Shown here piece by piece: positions 1-13,900 of a stretch of 64,000 nt of DNA. The notes under the pieces are model-generated. The model was not told the DNA's origin and searched no databases. It saw nothing but the letters and a program-made list of their open reading frames with translations. The DNA comes from Poronia punctata. Lineage: Eukaryota; Ascomycota; Sordariomycetes; Xylariales; Xylariaceae. The first letter of the stretch is position 1; every line of letters begins with the position of its first letter. The stretch spans positions 1 through 64,000 of the forward strand of contig MU401469.1 of the NCBI GenBank assembly GCA_022579005.1, written 5' to 3'. Both the position numbers and the translations under genes were made by a program.

Positions 1-784
1 TATAGTTAACAAAGTTAATAGCGCTATTGCTTTATATACTACTTTATACTTAATTTTTAAAGTACTTAAATTACTTTTAATTTTCTTAGTACTTTATACT
101 AATTTTAAGTTGCTTTATTAGTATCTTATAAAATTTAAAAGTATATATAAAAAATGCTTTATAATTAACATAATATTGCTATAAAAATCTTATAAAAAAA
201 GGAAAATTATAAAAGTACGTTAAATTAACAAAAAAAATAACCTTGTAAATTTGTTTACAAAAAAAACTTTTAACTAAGCACTTAAGTCCTTTATTATAAC
301 AAATTAAATATAAATAAAAATTAAAGCAATAGTAAATCGCCTACAAATTAAAAATAAAAGCATAAAAAAATAAAAATATAGTTAAAAAAAAAATAGCAAA
401 TATTAAAATCTCTTTTAATACTTTTAACCTTATTAACTATATTAAAACTATTAAAACGCAAATATCTTATAAACATAAATATTTAGTTTTTTATATATTT
501 GTTATAAATTATATTAAACTTACTTTATTAAAAAAGTATACGCGCAGTATACGTACATAGTATATAACTAGTATATAAAAAGTACGCGTTCTTTATATAT
601 TAAATACGTAGTAAGTACGTATCCTTTTTATATTACTAATAAGTTTTAATTAACTGCAAACTTTTATAGCTATATAAAACTTGCTAAAAAAAGTCCTTAT
701 AACTTCCTTTTCTTTTAAATTAATTAAGTTAACATAGTACTATAAATAGTAACGTATTGTGATCATATTAACCCCTAGCTAGAC
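1..784. other. A+T-rich DNA outside the inverted repeat, no gene
   Basis: No gene is seen. The stretch from about 540 to 780 keeps more C and G than the DNA to its right, including several TpC steps, so it seems less mutated. It shows no match to the DNA beyond 21900, which places the outer end of the inverted repeat near 785. Confidence 0.6.
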
Positions 785-3700
785 CAACATTAATAATATT
801 TATTTTATATGCTAGCTTATTACTAAGCTATTAAAAAAGTATATTAAATATTATAGCTTTTATTTTTAGCTAATATATAATTTAAAACTTAAAATTATTA
901 AAAGATTTTAACTAGCAAACTTATTATTAATTTAAAAACTTTATAATAATAAAGTGCTAAAAGCTTTTATAATTAATAATAACTTTAATAATATTTTTAT
1001 ACTTTTAAAGTTTTAAGCACTATTTTTTAAAAGCTTTAATAATTATTAAAAGCTTTTTATTATAAATTTTATAATTATATTTAGCTAAAATATATTTTAT
1101 TAAAAAAAAGCCAATTAAGTATTAAGTACTTTTATTATTAAATTAGTAAAAAACGCTACTTAATGCTTAGTTAAATATATTAACTTTTATTATAATTTTT
1201 TCAGCAAGGTTATAGTAAGCAAAGATTAAAATAGTAATAAACGCTTTTTTAAGCACTTTAATAGTAATAAAAAGCTATTTGCTTAATAAGCCTAGCTACT
1301 TTTTTTTACTTATAAGTTTTATAAAAAGCTATACTATTGCTAAAAAACTTTTAATAAAGCGTTAATAATAGTTTATAAAGCTAATAAATTGCTATAAGTT
1401 TTAAAAAGTATTTAATAATTTTTAAATTATAATAGCTTTAATTTTAATAAAGTTTATACTAATTTTATTTATTAAAATAATAAAGCTTAAGTACTTAGTT
1501 TTAATAATATTAAATTTATATTTTATAATATTAATTATAAAGCTAGCTTTAATAAGCTTTGCTAGTACTTTATAAACATATTGCTTATGCTTTTTTTTTT
1601 AAGTTACTATAAATAAAAGTATTATTAAAGTATATTATAATATACTTATTTAAAATATTAAAAAAAACATAGTTAATATAATATTAAAATTACTAAGTGC
1701 TTTTATTATACTAAAGTTTATAATTAAGCACTTAAATAAGCTAAACTTAGTAATAAATGTTATTTTTTATTTATTTTTAAAAGTAATATATAAGTAATTA
1801 AAAACTATAATAATATTAAGTTTTATATAAAATTTTACTTTATATAAAGCGTTTAAAGTTTTTTAAATTAATAAAATAAAGTACTAGTTTTTAATTATAA
1901 CGTTATTAAAGCTATAATAGTTAATATAAACTTATATACTTTTTCTTAGCTTTTTAACTAAAAAAATAAAAATAGCTATTAATAATAAGCTAGTATATAT
2001 AAACTTTTTTACTAAGTAATTATTTAAATTTTTTTAAACTACTAATAATTGTTAAAAAAATATAAGTTATATTATAACACTAAAAAGTTTTTTTTAAAAA
2101 ATAAAATTAATTTTATAGTTATAAAGCTAGTAAAAAAAAAAAGTTTTTATATTTTATAGCAAAAAAGTATTAAATAAGTTATAATACTTAGCTAGTAGCT
2201 TAGTAAGTATTTTTTTTTATAAAAAAGTTTTTATATTTAAAAAATTTATTAATATTTTTATTAGTTATTTATTATAAAAAAGCGCTTTTTATATTTAATT
2301 ATAGTATGTTTTAAGCTTAAGTAAAAAGGCTTAAAGTTTTAAAATATTTTTATTAGTAAGCCGTTTATATAAAAGTACTAATAATATATTAAAAGCAAAG
2401 CATTTTACTAAGTAGTAGTTAGTAGCTATACTATTATTTAAAACTTAGCAAAAAGCGTTTATAATAGCTATAAATTTTATAAACAATATTAAATTAATAA
2501 TAATACTTTTTTATTTTGCTATTAAAAAGAAAGTAGCAATATTAATAAAAAAAACTAAAGTTTAAAGTATTTTAAAGCTAGGTTTAATAGTAGCTTGTTA
2601 TTATAGTATTAAGTTAGCTTTAATTTGCTTTTTTATTATTATATTATTTTTAATTATAAAAGTGATTTTTTATTAGTTAATAATTAAGTTATATTAGCGT
2701 AGCTAAAAAAGTTTTAAAATAACGTTAATATTACTTAATAGCTAAGCATATAATTTTAAATTTTTAATATACTTTTTAAGCTAGTGCTAAATAGTATAGT
2801 ACTAAGTAACTTTTTTAGCTATTATATTATTAATAAAGTAAAAAATATAAAAGTAAGCAATAGTATAAAAAATAAAGTTATAAGTTTATATAAATAAAGT
2901 ATTAATAAAATTATAAAAAAATAGCTTAAGTTAATAAAAGTTTAATATAAAATTAAAGTATTATTACTATTAAATATATAAGCATTAAAGCTAAAAAATA
3001 TATTAAGCTTTATAAATTATATATATAAGTAATTTTTTTTAATTTTTTAAAACTTTATATAATGCTTTTAATTATAGCTTAAGCTAAAAACTATTTTTTT
3101 TAACTTAATTTAAGTAGTTAGTATTAACTTTTTTATTTTTTTTATAATTTTTTAGCTTTTAATAATTTATAAAACATAGCTAAATATTTTAGCTAATTAT
3201 AATATTAGCAAAGCTTAAATTGCTTACGCTTTTTTTTTTTAGCTATAAAAAAGCTTTAAAGTTTTATTATTATAAGCTTACTAAAGTTTATAAAGTTTTT
3301 TTAAGTATAATTATTAGTTAATAAAGTAAGGTTATATATTAAAACATAGTAGTTTAAGCAAAAATTTTAATTAGCAATATTGTTTAAAAGCTGCTATAAA
3401 AAGTTTATTTAAGCTATAATATTATTAGGTTTAAAGCAACTTATTTATAAAACAAAAGCGTTTTAAAGTTTTTTATTAATTTTAGCTTAAAGCTATTTAA
3501 CTTATTATAAAAAAATATATTAACTTTTATTAGCAAGTTAAATAAAAATAAAAATAAAGCTAGCAAATAAAGCATTATTTTATTTTAATTTTTTAAACTT
3601 TTAAATAGCTTTTAAGTAAACGTTAATAATAATATAAAATATATTTAAGTTTGCTAGCATATTATTATAGTTTTTTTAGCTAGCAAGCTATTTAAAGTTA

Positions 3701-4452
3701 TTAAAAAGGTTATTTAATACTTATTTAACTTATAATTAAACTTATATAAATATTGTACTAAAAAAGCTAAAGTAAGTAAATAAAATTTTATTTATTAATA
3801 TTAAGTAATAGTTTTTATTTAAAGCAAATTTAAGTTTAAGTTAGCTATGCTAGTTAATATATTTTTTTTATTGCTTTTTATTATTTTTTTTTTAATTTAT
3901 TAAAAAAAAGGGCTGCTAATTTAATTATATAGTAGTTTTTTATATATAAAATAAGCTAATAAAATAATAGCGCTAAAAAAATATAACTTAAAATATAAAA
4001 GCAATAAGGTTTAAAGCTATAAGTATGCTAAGTAGTAAAGCTAAAGCAAGTTTTTATAAAGTAGCTATTTTTTATAAAGCGCTACTAAGCTAGCTTTATA
4101 ACGTTATTACTTTAGCTTAAAGCTGTATATTATTTTATTATGCTTTATTATATTGTTATATTATTTATTTTAGCTAAGCAATAATAATGTTTTTTTTATT
4201 AATAGCATTTTAATACTATTTTTTAGCAGTAGTAAAATTATTTTAAAGCTTAGTATGTTTTTTTTAGTTATTATTTTTTAAAGTAAAGTTATTAGTTTGC
4301 TACTTTTAATTTATTAGCACATTATTAAAGCTGCTTAAATTATTTATTATTTAAGCTTGCTTATTATTATAATTTATTAACTTATTAAAACCTACTTACT
4401 ATAATATTATTAATAAGCTATAAAATTTTTGCTAGCTTTTTACTAGCTAGTT
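785..4452 (+). repeat. Left arm of long inverted repeat
   Basis: This arm is the reverse complement of 18224-21899. Three anchors were checked by eye: 831-840 pairs with 21844-21853, 2011-2020 with 20663-20672, and 4411-4420 with 18256-18265. The coordinate sum stays between 22684 and 22676, so only a few bases of indel separate 3.7-kb arms. Over 790-1090 I counted about 20 transitions and one transversion. The arms are best read as two inverted copies of one transposable element. No protein domain survives to name it. Confidence 0.85.
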
Positions 4453-4630
4453 TATATTAGATCTAATAAGTTATAAGATAATAGAAATTAATATAATGCT
4501 TATATAGTAGAAGTTATACAGCTGTAATAAGAACTACTATAAAGAAAAAGGTCTTTTTATAAAAGGTTCTTTTTTACTTATTTAATATATGCAAATTTTG
4601 TAAAAAAAAAAAGTTTAACTTTTTAATAGT
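4453..4630. other. Less mutated spacer between arm and 301-bp repeat
   Basis: GpA and TpC steps are common here, unlike the DNA on either side. The stretch may be single-copy, or it may have entered after the main round of mutation. No gene is seen. Confidence 0.45.
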
Positions 4631-4931
4631 GCGATGAAAATTGAAGATTTCTAAAAATTACTTTAACTTTATACTAGAAGAGGTCTAGCTAAAGTAGACG
4701 CATTAACTAGGTTTTAAGGGCTTTGTATTAATTATAGCTTTATAAAAGTATTTTAAAAAGCATGACTTAGTATATTAGGTATGCAATAAATAGCTAGATA
4801 TTTAGGTTTAAAAAGCAACGCAAAAATAAAAGCTATATATATAAAAACAGAAATTAAGCTATTTTTTTTTAGTTTTATAGCTACTTTATAATATAAAGCG
4901 TAATTAGCATGTATGCTAATTACGTTGTAAT
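4631..4931. repeat. 301-bp direct repeat, copy A
   Basis: It matches 17281-17581 in the same orientation at a constant offset of 12650 with no indels. The segment cattaactag at 4701-4710, for example, recurs at 17351-17360. Differences are mostly transitions, and copy A keeps more G and C. On the minus strand an open frame of about 70 codons (4753-4965) crosses most of the repeat and is matched by one in copy B. The peptide is hydrophobic and unlike any family I know. Confidence 0.8.
4899..4924. repeat. 26-bp near-perfect palindrome in copy A
   Basis: Twelve bases, cgtaattagcat, are followed by a 2-nt gap and then by their exact reverse complement. The matching site in copy B (17549-17574) is degraded by transitions, so the palindrome is older than the mutation. 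It could be a hairpin or a binding site of the parent element. Confidence 0.6.
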
Positions 4932-7900
4932 CTTTTTTAGCTAAAAAGGTTGCCGTCTTTAGCACTTTTAAAGCTAAAACAAGTTAACGCATTATAAAAA
5001 CTTTTTTTCTTAGTAAGATTAATATAATGCCTTTATTATTTTATTGTTTAATAAGCTTTTTATAGCTATTTAAAGCTATTAAAGGTTTTGTTTGTTAAGA
5101 TTGCTTATTACTACTTTTAATAGTAGCTTGCTTTAGTTGCTATAACTTTGTTTTAGCTATTATAGCGTTAAAGGCTTTTATATTTGCACAGTACTATGCT
5201 TAACCTTTTTACTTATAAAAATAAATAAGCTAAAAGCAAGTTGCATACTAAAAAAAGGTTTTATTAACTTTATAATATAAGGTAATAGCTAAGCTTATAC
5301 TTATATTAATAGCAAATTGCTTTAGCGTGCTTTGCTAATAATGCTATAATATAATATTTTTAATAGTAAATTTAAGTGCATATTTTTTTACTTTTATAAG
5401 AAAACTATAAAGCTTGTAATAAGTTAAATGCTGTTGCGCTTTTTTTTAAAACTTTTTAACTAGTAGATTTTTTAGTTTTAAGCTATAGTAGCTATTAACA
5501 AAAAGCTTTTTTTTAAATAAGCATACTGTTAATAATTTAAATAAAATACTTATTAACTTATAATTTTTTTATAAAAAAGTAAATAAAGCTATGCTAGATA
5601 GCAAACGTAAAAGTGCTTTTAAGGTGCTATAAATATTTAAACTAGTAAACTTAGTTATAATAGTTTTAAAGGTTTAAAAACAAGTAGCTTTATATTAATT
5701 TTGTTTTTTTAAAGCAGTTTTTTTTTTTATAAAGTAGATTTTAGCTATTTTTTTAAGTGCTATTAAAATAGTAATAATATTTTAGGGCTTATATTTACTA
5801 AAAGTACTAGTAGTTAAAAGTGTTAGCTAGTTTAAAACTTTAAATAAGTAAACAACGTAAATAATATAAAGTATTTTATATTTTTAACCTCTTTACTATA
5901 TTAGCAAAAGCACAATTATAACGTATTATAATATAGGCAATATATAAAATACAGTTTTATAAACTTGCTATAACTTTTTTTTAATTTATATAATATTTTA
6001 TTTTAGTATTTTTAAGCTATTAATAATAAAAGCTACTGTTTAAAAATAATTAACTATTATAGTGTACTAATAGGCTTTTTTATAAAACTTTAAAACAAAA
6101 TATGCTAGCATTTAGTTATAAGTAGCTTTTTTTATTATAAGTTATAAGTAGCTTTGTTTTAAGCCTAAGTTTTTATAAAATAAAATCTTTATATAGGCTT
6201 AATAACTATAAACAAATACTTAAAGCAAGAACTAAAATAATAAGTTTTTATAAAATGTTTTAAAGTAATTGCTACTTTTTTATTAAAAAGTTATTTTTAA
6301 TAGCAAACTTAAAGCACTATATTAATTAAATATTTTAGCTTATACTAGTACTATAACATATTGCTGTTTTTATTATATAAGTTTATAAAGCTATAAAAGC
6401 TATTAGTATTTAGTTTTAAAAAGTATAAAATATTTAGGTTTAAATTAAAAATATACTTAGTTTATAAAAAAGTAAGCGCGCTTTTGTATAGCTATTTAAA
6501 GTATATTTTTATAAGCAAATCTTTAAAATCTAGGTTTTAAGTAAGCATAGCAAAGGTATTTAAAATAATAATATTAAGTATAAATAATATAGTTAGTAAA
6601 GGTTGCTAAAGTGTAGCTAGCTTAAGTATAAAACTTTTTTACTTTAATAAAACTTTATATTAAGTTGCTAACTATATTATTAATATAATAAATACTAATA
6701 AGTTTACTTTTAGTGCTTAGTTAAATATTAAGTTAATTATATTATTTAAAAGCCTAATAAAGATAATTAAAGTTGCTAAGCAAAGGTATTTATATAACTA
6801 GCTATTATTTTAACTATAAAAAAAAAAAAACCTAATTTAAGTAAGAACTTTATATGTTTTTTATAGCTAAATACTTATTAAAAGCTTTAGTGCTTATATA
6901 TATTTAAAAGTAAAAACTTAGTTTATTAAGTTAAATATATAAGCTTTTTATAAGTAAAGATTAACTATAATAAAAATTTAATAACTGCTGCTAATATGTT
7001 TTCTTAAAATAAAAAGCTTTATATTAACTATATTTTTTTTAAATTGTTATTATAATTGTTTTTTTAAGTAGCTGCTAAAGGTTTTAAATAAAAAGTTTTA
7101 AAATATACTTATAGCTTAGCTAAACATATTTTTAATTAAAATATAAAGCTAGTTTTTTAAAATTAAATAAATGCTTGCTATAATTTTACTTTTTAAAAGC
7201 TAGCTATAATAGTAGTGCTTAATTAGTATGCTAAGCTAAAAACTAAACGTCTTTTTTTACTATATTTTTTAAAAAATAAAATCTAAGCATTTTTTATTAT
7301 AAAGCAAATAGTTAATTTTATTATTGCTAATGTTTTTGTTGCTTAAAAATCTTTATAGTTTTATATAGTTTAGTAATAAGTTAATACGCTTAAAGTAATT
7401 TTACTAAATACTTATAAGCGCAAATAAAAGTTTTTAAAAATAAATAAAAGCTATAATTCTTTATAACGCATTTTTTTTAAGTACTAGGATTTAATTTGCT
7501 ATGTTATATAAGGCAATAAATTAAATATATAAAGTTAAACTATAGTACTAAGCAAACTAGAAATAAAAAAATAAAAATAAAAGTTTTTAAAAAAAAAAAG
7601 GAGTGCAGGCATAGGTACGAACTAAAAAAATAAAAGTAAGTTTGTAGGCTATTTTTTATAAGTATAGTATATAAACTAGTAAATAAAATTATAGTAAGTA
7701 TTTTTTTTAAGTTTTTTTTATAATAAATTAAAGTAAAAAAACTTAATAAAATTTGCTTTATTAAGTACTTAAAGCTATAAATATAAATTACTATAACGTA
7801 CTTATAACTTTTAAATATTTACTTGCTAAATTAAATAATTTTTACAAAGCTAGCTTGCTAATAATAATTTAAAGTTATATATTATTTATACTTTATTAAG

Positions 7901-10900
7901 CTAACGTAAATTTTTGCTAAAAAAGCAGTAAGCTAAGTATTAAAAAATTGTTTTTTTTCTTTTTTGCTTTTTTGCTTTTTTTTTAAGTTTTTAAATATTT
8001 TTTGCTGCTTTATTGTTTTAAAATTAACGCTATACTTTATTATAAATACTTTAAAGTTTATAAAAACAAGCAAAGGCAATGCTAACATAAACTGCGTAAT
8101 TAGCAAGAATTTTAGCACTAACATTGCTTATAAAAAGTAGTTACTAAGCTTAGTTAAAAAAATAAGCAAAGCTTAGCTAGTTATAAAAAAAAACAAAAAA
8201 ACTGTTTTTAAGCCTAAATAGTAAAAGGTAAAAGCATTGTATTAATTTTTTATTGCTTAAGTAAGTATTAATATATTAAAAATGCTTAAAGCTTTAAAAA
8301 TTAAGATTGTTAATAGTATTGCTTAAAGTTATTATATTTGCTAGCTAGTTTACTTATTTTTTTATATTGCTAGCAGCGCTTTAAAACGCATTGTTAAGCT
8401 TATAAAGGCCTTAGCAAAAAAAGAAGACTTTAACTTAAAGCCTGTTTATATTAAAAGTAAAAACAGCAAACTATAAAGTAAATATTTTATATGTTTATTA
8501 TAAAACTAATATTAGTATAAGGCTTTTTTAATTTAATAAACAGGTTACTTAAATATTGTTTTTTGCATATGCTATAAAAAGCGTTTTATTAAATTAAATA
8601 TAAATACTTGCTTAAATATATAGCTATTTTTTAAATATATTTTTAATTTAAAATTTTAAAGTAGTTTTTATAGCAACTATGCGTTTATAGTCTAAAGCAT
8701 ATTTTATACTTATTATAACGCAGTTAATTTGCTTTTTAAAATATAGCAACTTATAGCGTTTAATTTAACTAAAAGCTTTATATTTGTTATAAACTTTAAA
8801 GCATACAAGCTAATATTTATATTGTTGTTAAAAAAGCTTATATAGTTAATATATAAATAGTTTATTAAATAAAGCTTAAAAAAAAGATTTTAGTAACTAT
8901 ATATAAAATAAAAAAAAAAAGGCAAAAAAATAAAAAAAATATTTAAAAAAACTAGGCATTGCGTTAATTTATATAAAAAATAAAATAAAGACATATATTT
9001 TAAAACATTAAATAAAAATATTAAAAAAAATAGTTAAAAGTAGCAAAGTACACTTTTTATTTTAAGCAATATAGGAAACAAAAAGGGTATTATTGCTATA
9101 TTTTTTAAAAGTAAGTTGTTAATTTTAATATATAAATAAAGGAAATATTTAAAAATAATAAAATTAAAAAAAATTAATAATAAGTTTAAAAAAAAAAAAA
9201 TATAAATAAAAAGCTTTTAAAGGTAAAAAGCTAGTATAATGTTTATACTATAAAGTTACTTTACTATTTTCTTTTAAAGCAATATAAAACTAAAAAGCTA
9301 AAAATAAAAATTTATTAAATAAGTAATGCTAGCTAAGCTTTTAAAAAAAAAATATGTTATAAACAAGGGTATTTAGTTAATTTTGCGTTATATTAAACTT
9401 ATAAACGCTATTAATAGCTACTGTGTTAATATTTATTAATTTAAAAAAGCTATTAATATAATTATAGTTTTTATAAAAATTTAAAGCAAAGTTATTGTTT
9501 ATTATTAAAAGTTTTAAGTTTAGCTTATTAATAAGCTTGTTTTTTTAAAAAATACTTTTAATAGTTTAAAGGTTTAAGTTAAAGTTTTTTAGTGCTTAGT
9601 ATTTTTTATTATTTTTATAAAAAGCTTAAAGCTATTTTATAAGATAGTAGCTATATAGCTATTATTTATTTATTTTAGCAAGCTTATAGCGTACATTACT
9701 TATAGCTTTAGTAATTTAATATAGCTTGTTTTATTAATATAAAAGCTTTTTATTATTACTTTTATTAATTTTAAAAAAAGTATTAAATAAAAGCACAAAG
9801 TTATTAATGTATATTTTAAGCTAAATTTTATAAGTATTTTATTAATTTTATTAGTTTGCATTGTTTTTTTGTTTTAAAGTAATAATTTTTTTTATGCGTT
9901 TAACATTTTTTATATAATATTTTAGCTGCTTTACTTTTAACGCTATTAAATTAGTATAATTAAAAACTAAATCTTACTACAATACTTGCTATATTAGCAT
10001 AACGTTTTTAATTAGCAAAATAAGTAAACGTTTATAAACTAGTTTATATAAGCTATACTTATAATATTAAATAATAATATTGTTTACTAAAATAGTAAAG
10101 CTTAAGTAATTTAGCTAGTTTTTTTTAGTTTTATTAATTACTTTTATAAGTATTATTTTAATTAAGCAGTGCCTACTTTTAATAAGGCTTTATACTTAAA
10201 AGTAATAAGCTAGCTTATAAGCTATATAATATTTAAAGTGCTTAGCTACTATAATAACTTTTTTTTTAAATTTACTTTTATTATTATATTTAATACGTAG
10301 CGCGCTACTATAGCAATATATTATATATTTATAAAAAAACTTAAATACTAATTTAAAGTTTACTTATTAAAAAGCTTTAGCTTTAAAAAAAGCTATTTAT
10401 TTATATTATATTTTAATTAAAGTAAAAAAATCCTTATAAAATAGCATAGTTTAAATATTAATAACTTATAAGCATAAAAAGCTAATAAAGACGTTATATT
10501 AGTGCTATTTTTTAAGCAAGCTGCTTTATAACTTTTAATAGTTAAAACAAAACTTAGTTACTAAGTAAATATTTTTAGCAAAGTTAAGCTAGTAATAAAG
10601 TTGCAAAATTTGTTAAATTATTAAGTTAATTTTTTTATAGCTAAAAGCTAAGTAGATTTTTTAAATAATTAACTTACGCTTTTTTAAAAAATTAATATAT
10701 TGCTTAAAAATAAAACGCTAAGTTGCTTGTTTTTATAAAGTACTATTATATATAAAGTATTAATATGCATAATTTTTAAACCTTTTTTATTTACGTTTAT
10801 TATTATAGCGTTTTAAAACAATACTAGTAATAAAAAATTAAGCAATCTTTTAACTTTTTTAAGTTTATTAAACTATAAGCTTTAGCAGTAGCTTAATAAG

Positions 10901-13900
10901 CTAAATTAAGTAGCTAAAAGCAAATAACTTATAATTAAGTTTTAAGGCTTTATTTGTACTTGTTTATAAGTTAGCTTAAACTATATTAACGTTTATAAAT
11001 ATAGCGCTAAGCTAAGTATTAATAAATTGCTTTATATTACTTTTTTACTTATTATTATTATTGTTAATAAGCTTTTAAAGTTGCTAAAATAAGCTATTTA
11101 TAGCTATATGTTTTTTTTTTAGTATATAGCAAAGCTTAAAGTTAAATATTTTAATATATAAGATTTACTAAGTAAAAACTATATTTAAAAAAGTAAAAAA
11201 CTTATTATTTAGCTAAGCAATTAAAACTTTTATATTAGTTTTTAAAATAAATTATATACTATAAAAGTAGTTTTATAAGCGCTTTAGTAACTTAATAATG
11301 CTAAAAGCTTTTTTTTTTATAGCATTATAGTTTAACTTAAAGCTTTTTTAATATTTTAACTTATATTAAGCTAGCTTAATTTTTTTATTTACTTTTTAAG
11401 CTAAAATATATTTTTATTTAATTTTAAAAGTATTAGTTTAAAAGTAAATTTGCTTACTTTTATAGTTAATAGTAACTAAAAGCAGTATATTAATTAAAGC
11501 AAGTTTTAATTAATTTATAAACTACTATTGCTTACTTTTTTAAACAAAAGCTATATTTTTTTATAAAAAAGTAGTAAAAAATATATAAATTTAAAAGTAG
11601 TTTTTAATTTATATTTTATAGTAAATAGTAACCTTAAAAAAAGCTTTAATATTTATAATGTTTTTATATATAAGCTATTTTTTAATTTTAATAACTTTTG
11701 TACTAATAAGCTTTTTTTTATATATTCTATATATAAACTTAACAATTTTTGCAAATTAGCAATACTATTTGCTTTTTATAGCACTTAAAGTAAAACTTGC
11801 TAGTTTTAAGTTAAAAAATATAGCATTAATATTTTCTAAATGCTTTAAAACGTATTGCTTAATTTTAAAAGCAACTTTTTAATTATTATAGTATAATATA
11901 AGGTTTTTAATTTTTATATTATTAAAAAATAGCTTGTATTTTTAAAAGGCAATATTAAAGAAAACTTATATAATAATATATAAAAACTAAGCAATAAAGT
12001 TTATATAGCCTTATAGCAAAGTTGTTATTTAAAGTAACCTAAGCAAAGTATTAAATATAGTTAAAGTATAGCTATAAATAAAAAAATTAATTTAGTTATA
12101 GCTAAAAAACAAGTTGCTAACTAATATAATAACGTATATAGCAAATTTTTTTGCAAACTTATTATAGCTTTATAGCAAAACAACGTTTTAAATAGTAATA
12201 GTATTAAGCTTAGTAGCTAAGTTAATAAGGCATAGGCCTTTTTTAAGCTTTTTAATTATAAACTATATATTATAATATAGCAAGCTTACTTTTTTTAAAA
12301 CCTTGTTTTTAAAGCATATTTGCAAAACTTTAATAACTTTATTTTTTAATAGCGCAAAAATTAAAATGCTTTTAGCTTACTATACTTTATAAAGCACTGC
12401 TTTAATTTTATATAGTAAAGCAATACTATTATTAGCGCGTTTTATTTTAAAAAAATCCTATACTAAAGCTATTTTCTTATAAAAAAAGATTTTTAGCAAA
12501 ATTGTTTTTTTTATATTAATAAAGTTAGTTTTTTTTAAGCTTTAAAGTAGCTTTATAACCTTTTTTTAAGTAAGTTGCGTTTTTTAAAAGTATTTTATAA
12601 ATTAAAGCTAAATATTTTTATAAATACTTTTTTGCTATAACTAAGTCTTATTTTTAACGTTTATAACTTTTTTTTTAATAGCTTTTTTTTTTTAGTTATA
12701 TGTGCTTAAAAAAGTTGTTTTATTTAGTAAAACATTATTAAAAAAATAAACTTTTTTAGCTTTACTTTTATATATAATAAAAATATTAAATAACTTAATT
12801 AAAGCGCTTAGTTAATTTGCTTTTTTAGTAGCAGTAATACTAGTTTGTTAGGCCTTATAATAAACCTTTTAAGTAGTATTATAAAAAATATTTATAAAAG
12901 TGTTGTTATGTAATATAGCCTATATAGTTTTGTTGTTAGCTAAACTAATTAAAAATATATTAAAAAAGCTAAAATTAACATTGTGCTTATAACTAAACAG
13001 TATAGCATTTTTTAAGTAAGTAAAGCTAAAGCTAGCAGTATTTAAAAGTAAGCTTTTTTTAATATTAAGCACTATATTAAAAATTTTTTTTTAAAGCATG
13101 CTATAAAAAGCAGCGTTGCAATTTGCAACTAAAGCAATATTTTAATTATAGCAAAATAAGTTAAACTTGTTATTATTATCGCTATTAGCTACTTTTTTAA
13201 TAATTGCTTAATAAGGCTTTATTATGCTATTTGCTAGCTTTAAAAATAAGCAAATAGTAGCTAGTTTTTTAATATATTAACAACTTTAAATAGCTATAGC
13301 AAAAACTAGTTTTTAATAAACGCTATTAAAATTATAATTTTTGTTTTTTTAAACTATATATTATATATAAAGTAGTTATTTTAATAATATAAAAATATAT
13401 TTATTTTAATAATAAAATTTATACTTAAAAGCAAAAAAAATAAAGTATGTTACTTTAAAACAACATATAATAAAAAATTAATGCTTTGCTTAGTAAGCTA
13501 TACTTTAGTTTTAATAATACTAGTGTAACTAACTTTATTAGCGTTATTACTATAGCTTTTTTAAGTAAAACTAGTTTGCTAAACTAGTAAGGCGTGCTTT
13601 AAAACGTATGTTTTAATAACAAAGCTAGCTTGTACACTAATATTAATAACTTTTATAATAAGCTTGCCTTGCTTTTTTATGCTTATAATAATAGTAATTT
13701 TAAAGCAAGTTTAAATATAGTTAATAACTATGCGCTACTTTAAAGTTATAAAAAATATTTAAAATAAAGTTAGCTTTAAATTAAAGCTTTAAATACTTAG
13801 TTAAATATTATTTTATAAAATATTAAAAGCAACTATTATAATATTAATATAAAAATAGCTACTTATATTAGTTACTTATTATAACGTATTTTTAATAAGC

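Noticed and set aside
7933..8124. 63-codon minus-strand frame in the A+T-rich block
   Set aside because: It is low-complexity Lys/Phe/Leu encoded by A and T runs, with no second copy or motif. Chance openness is likely.
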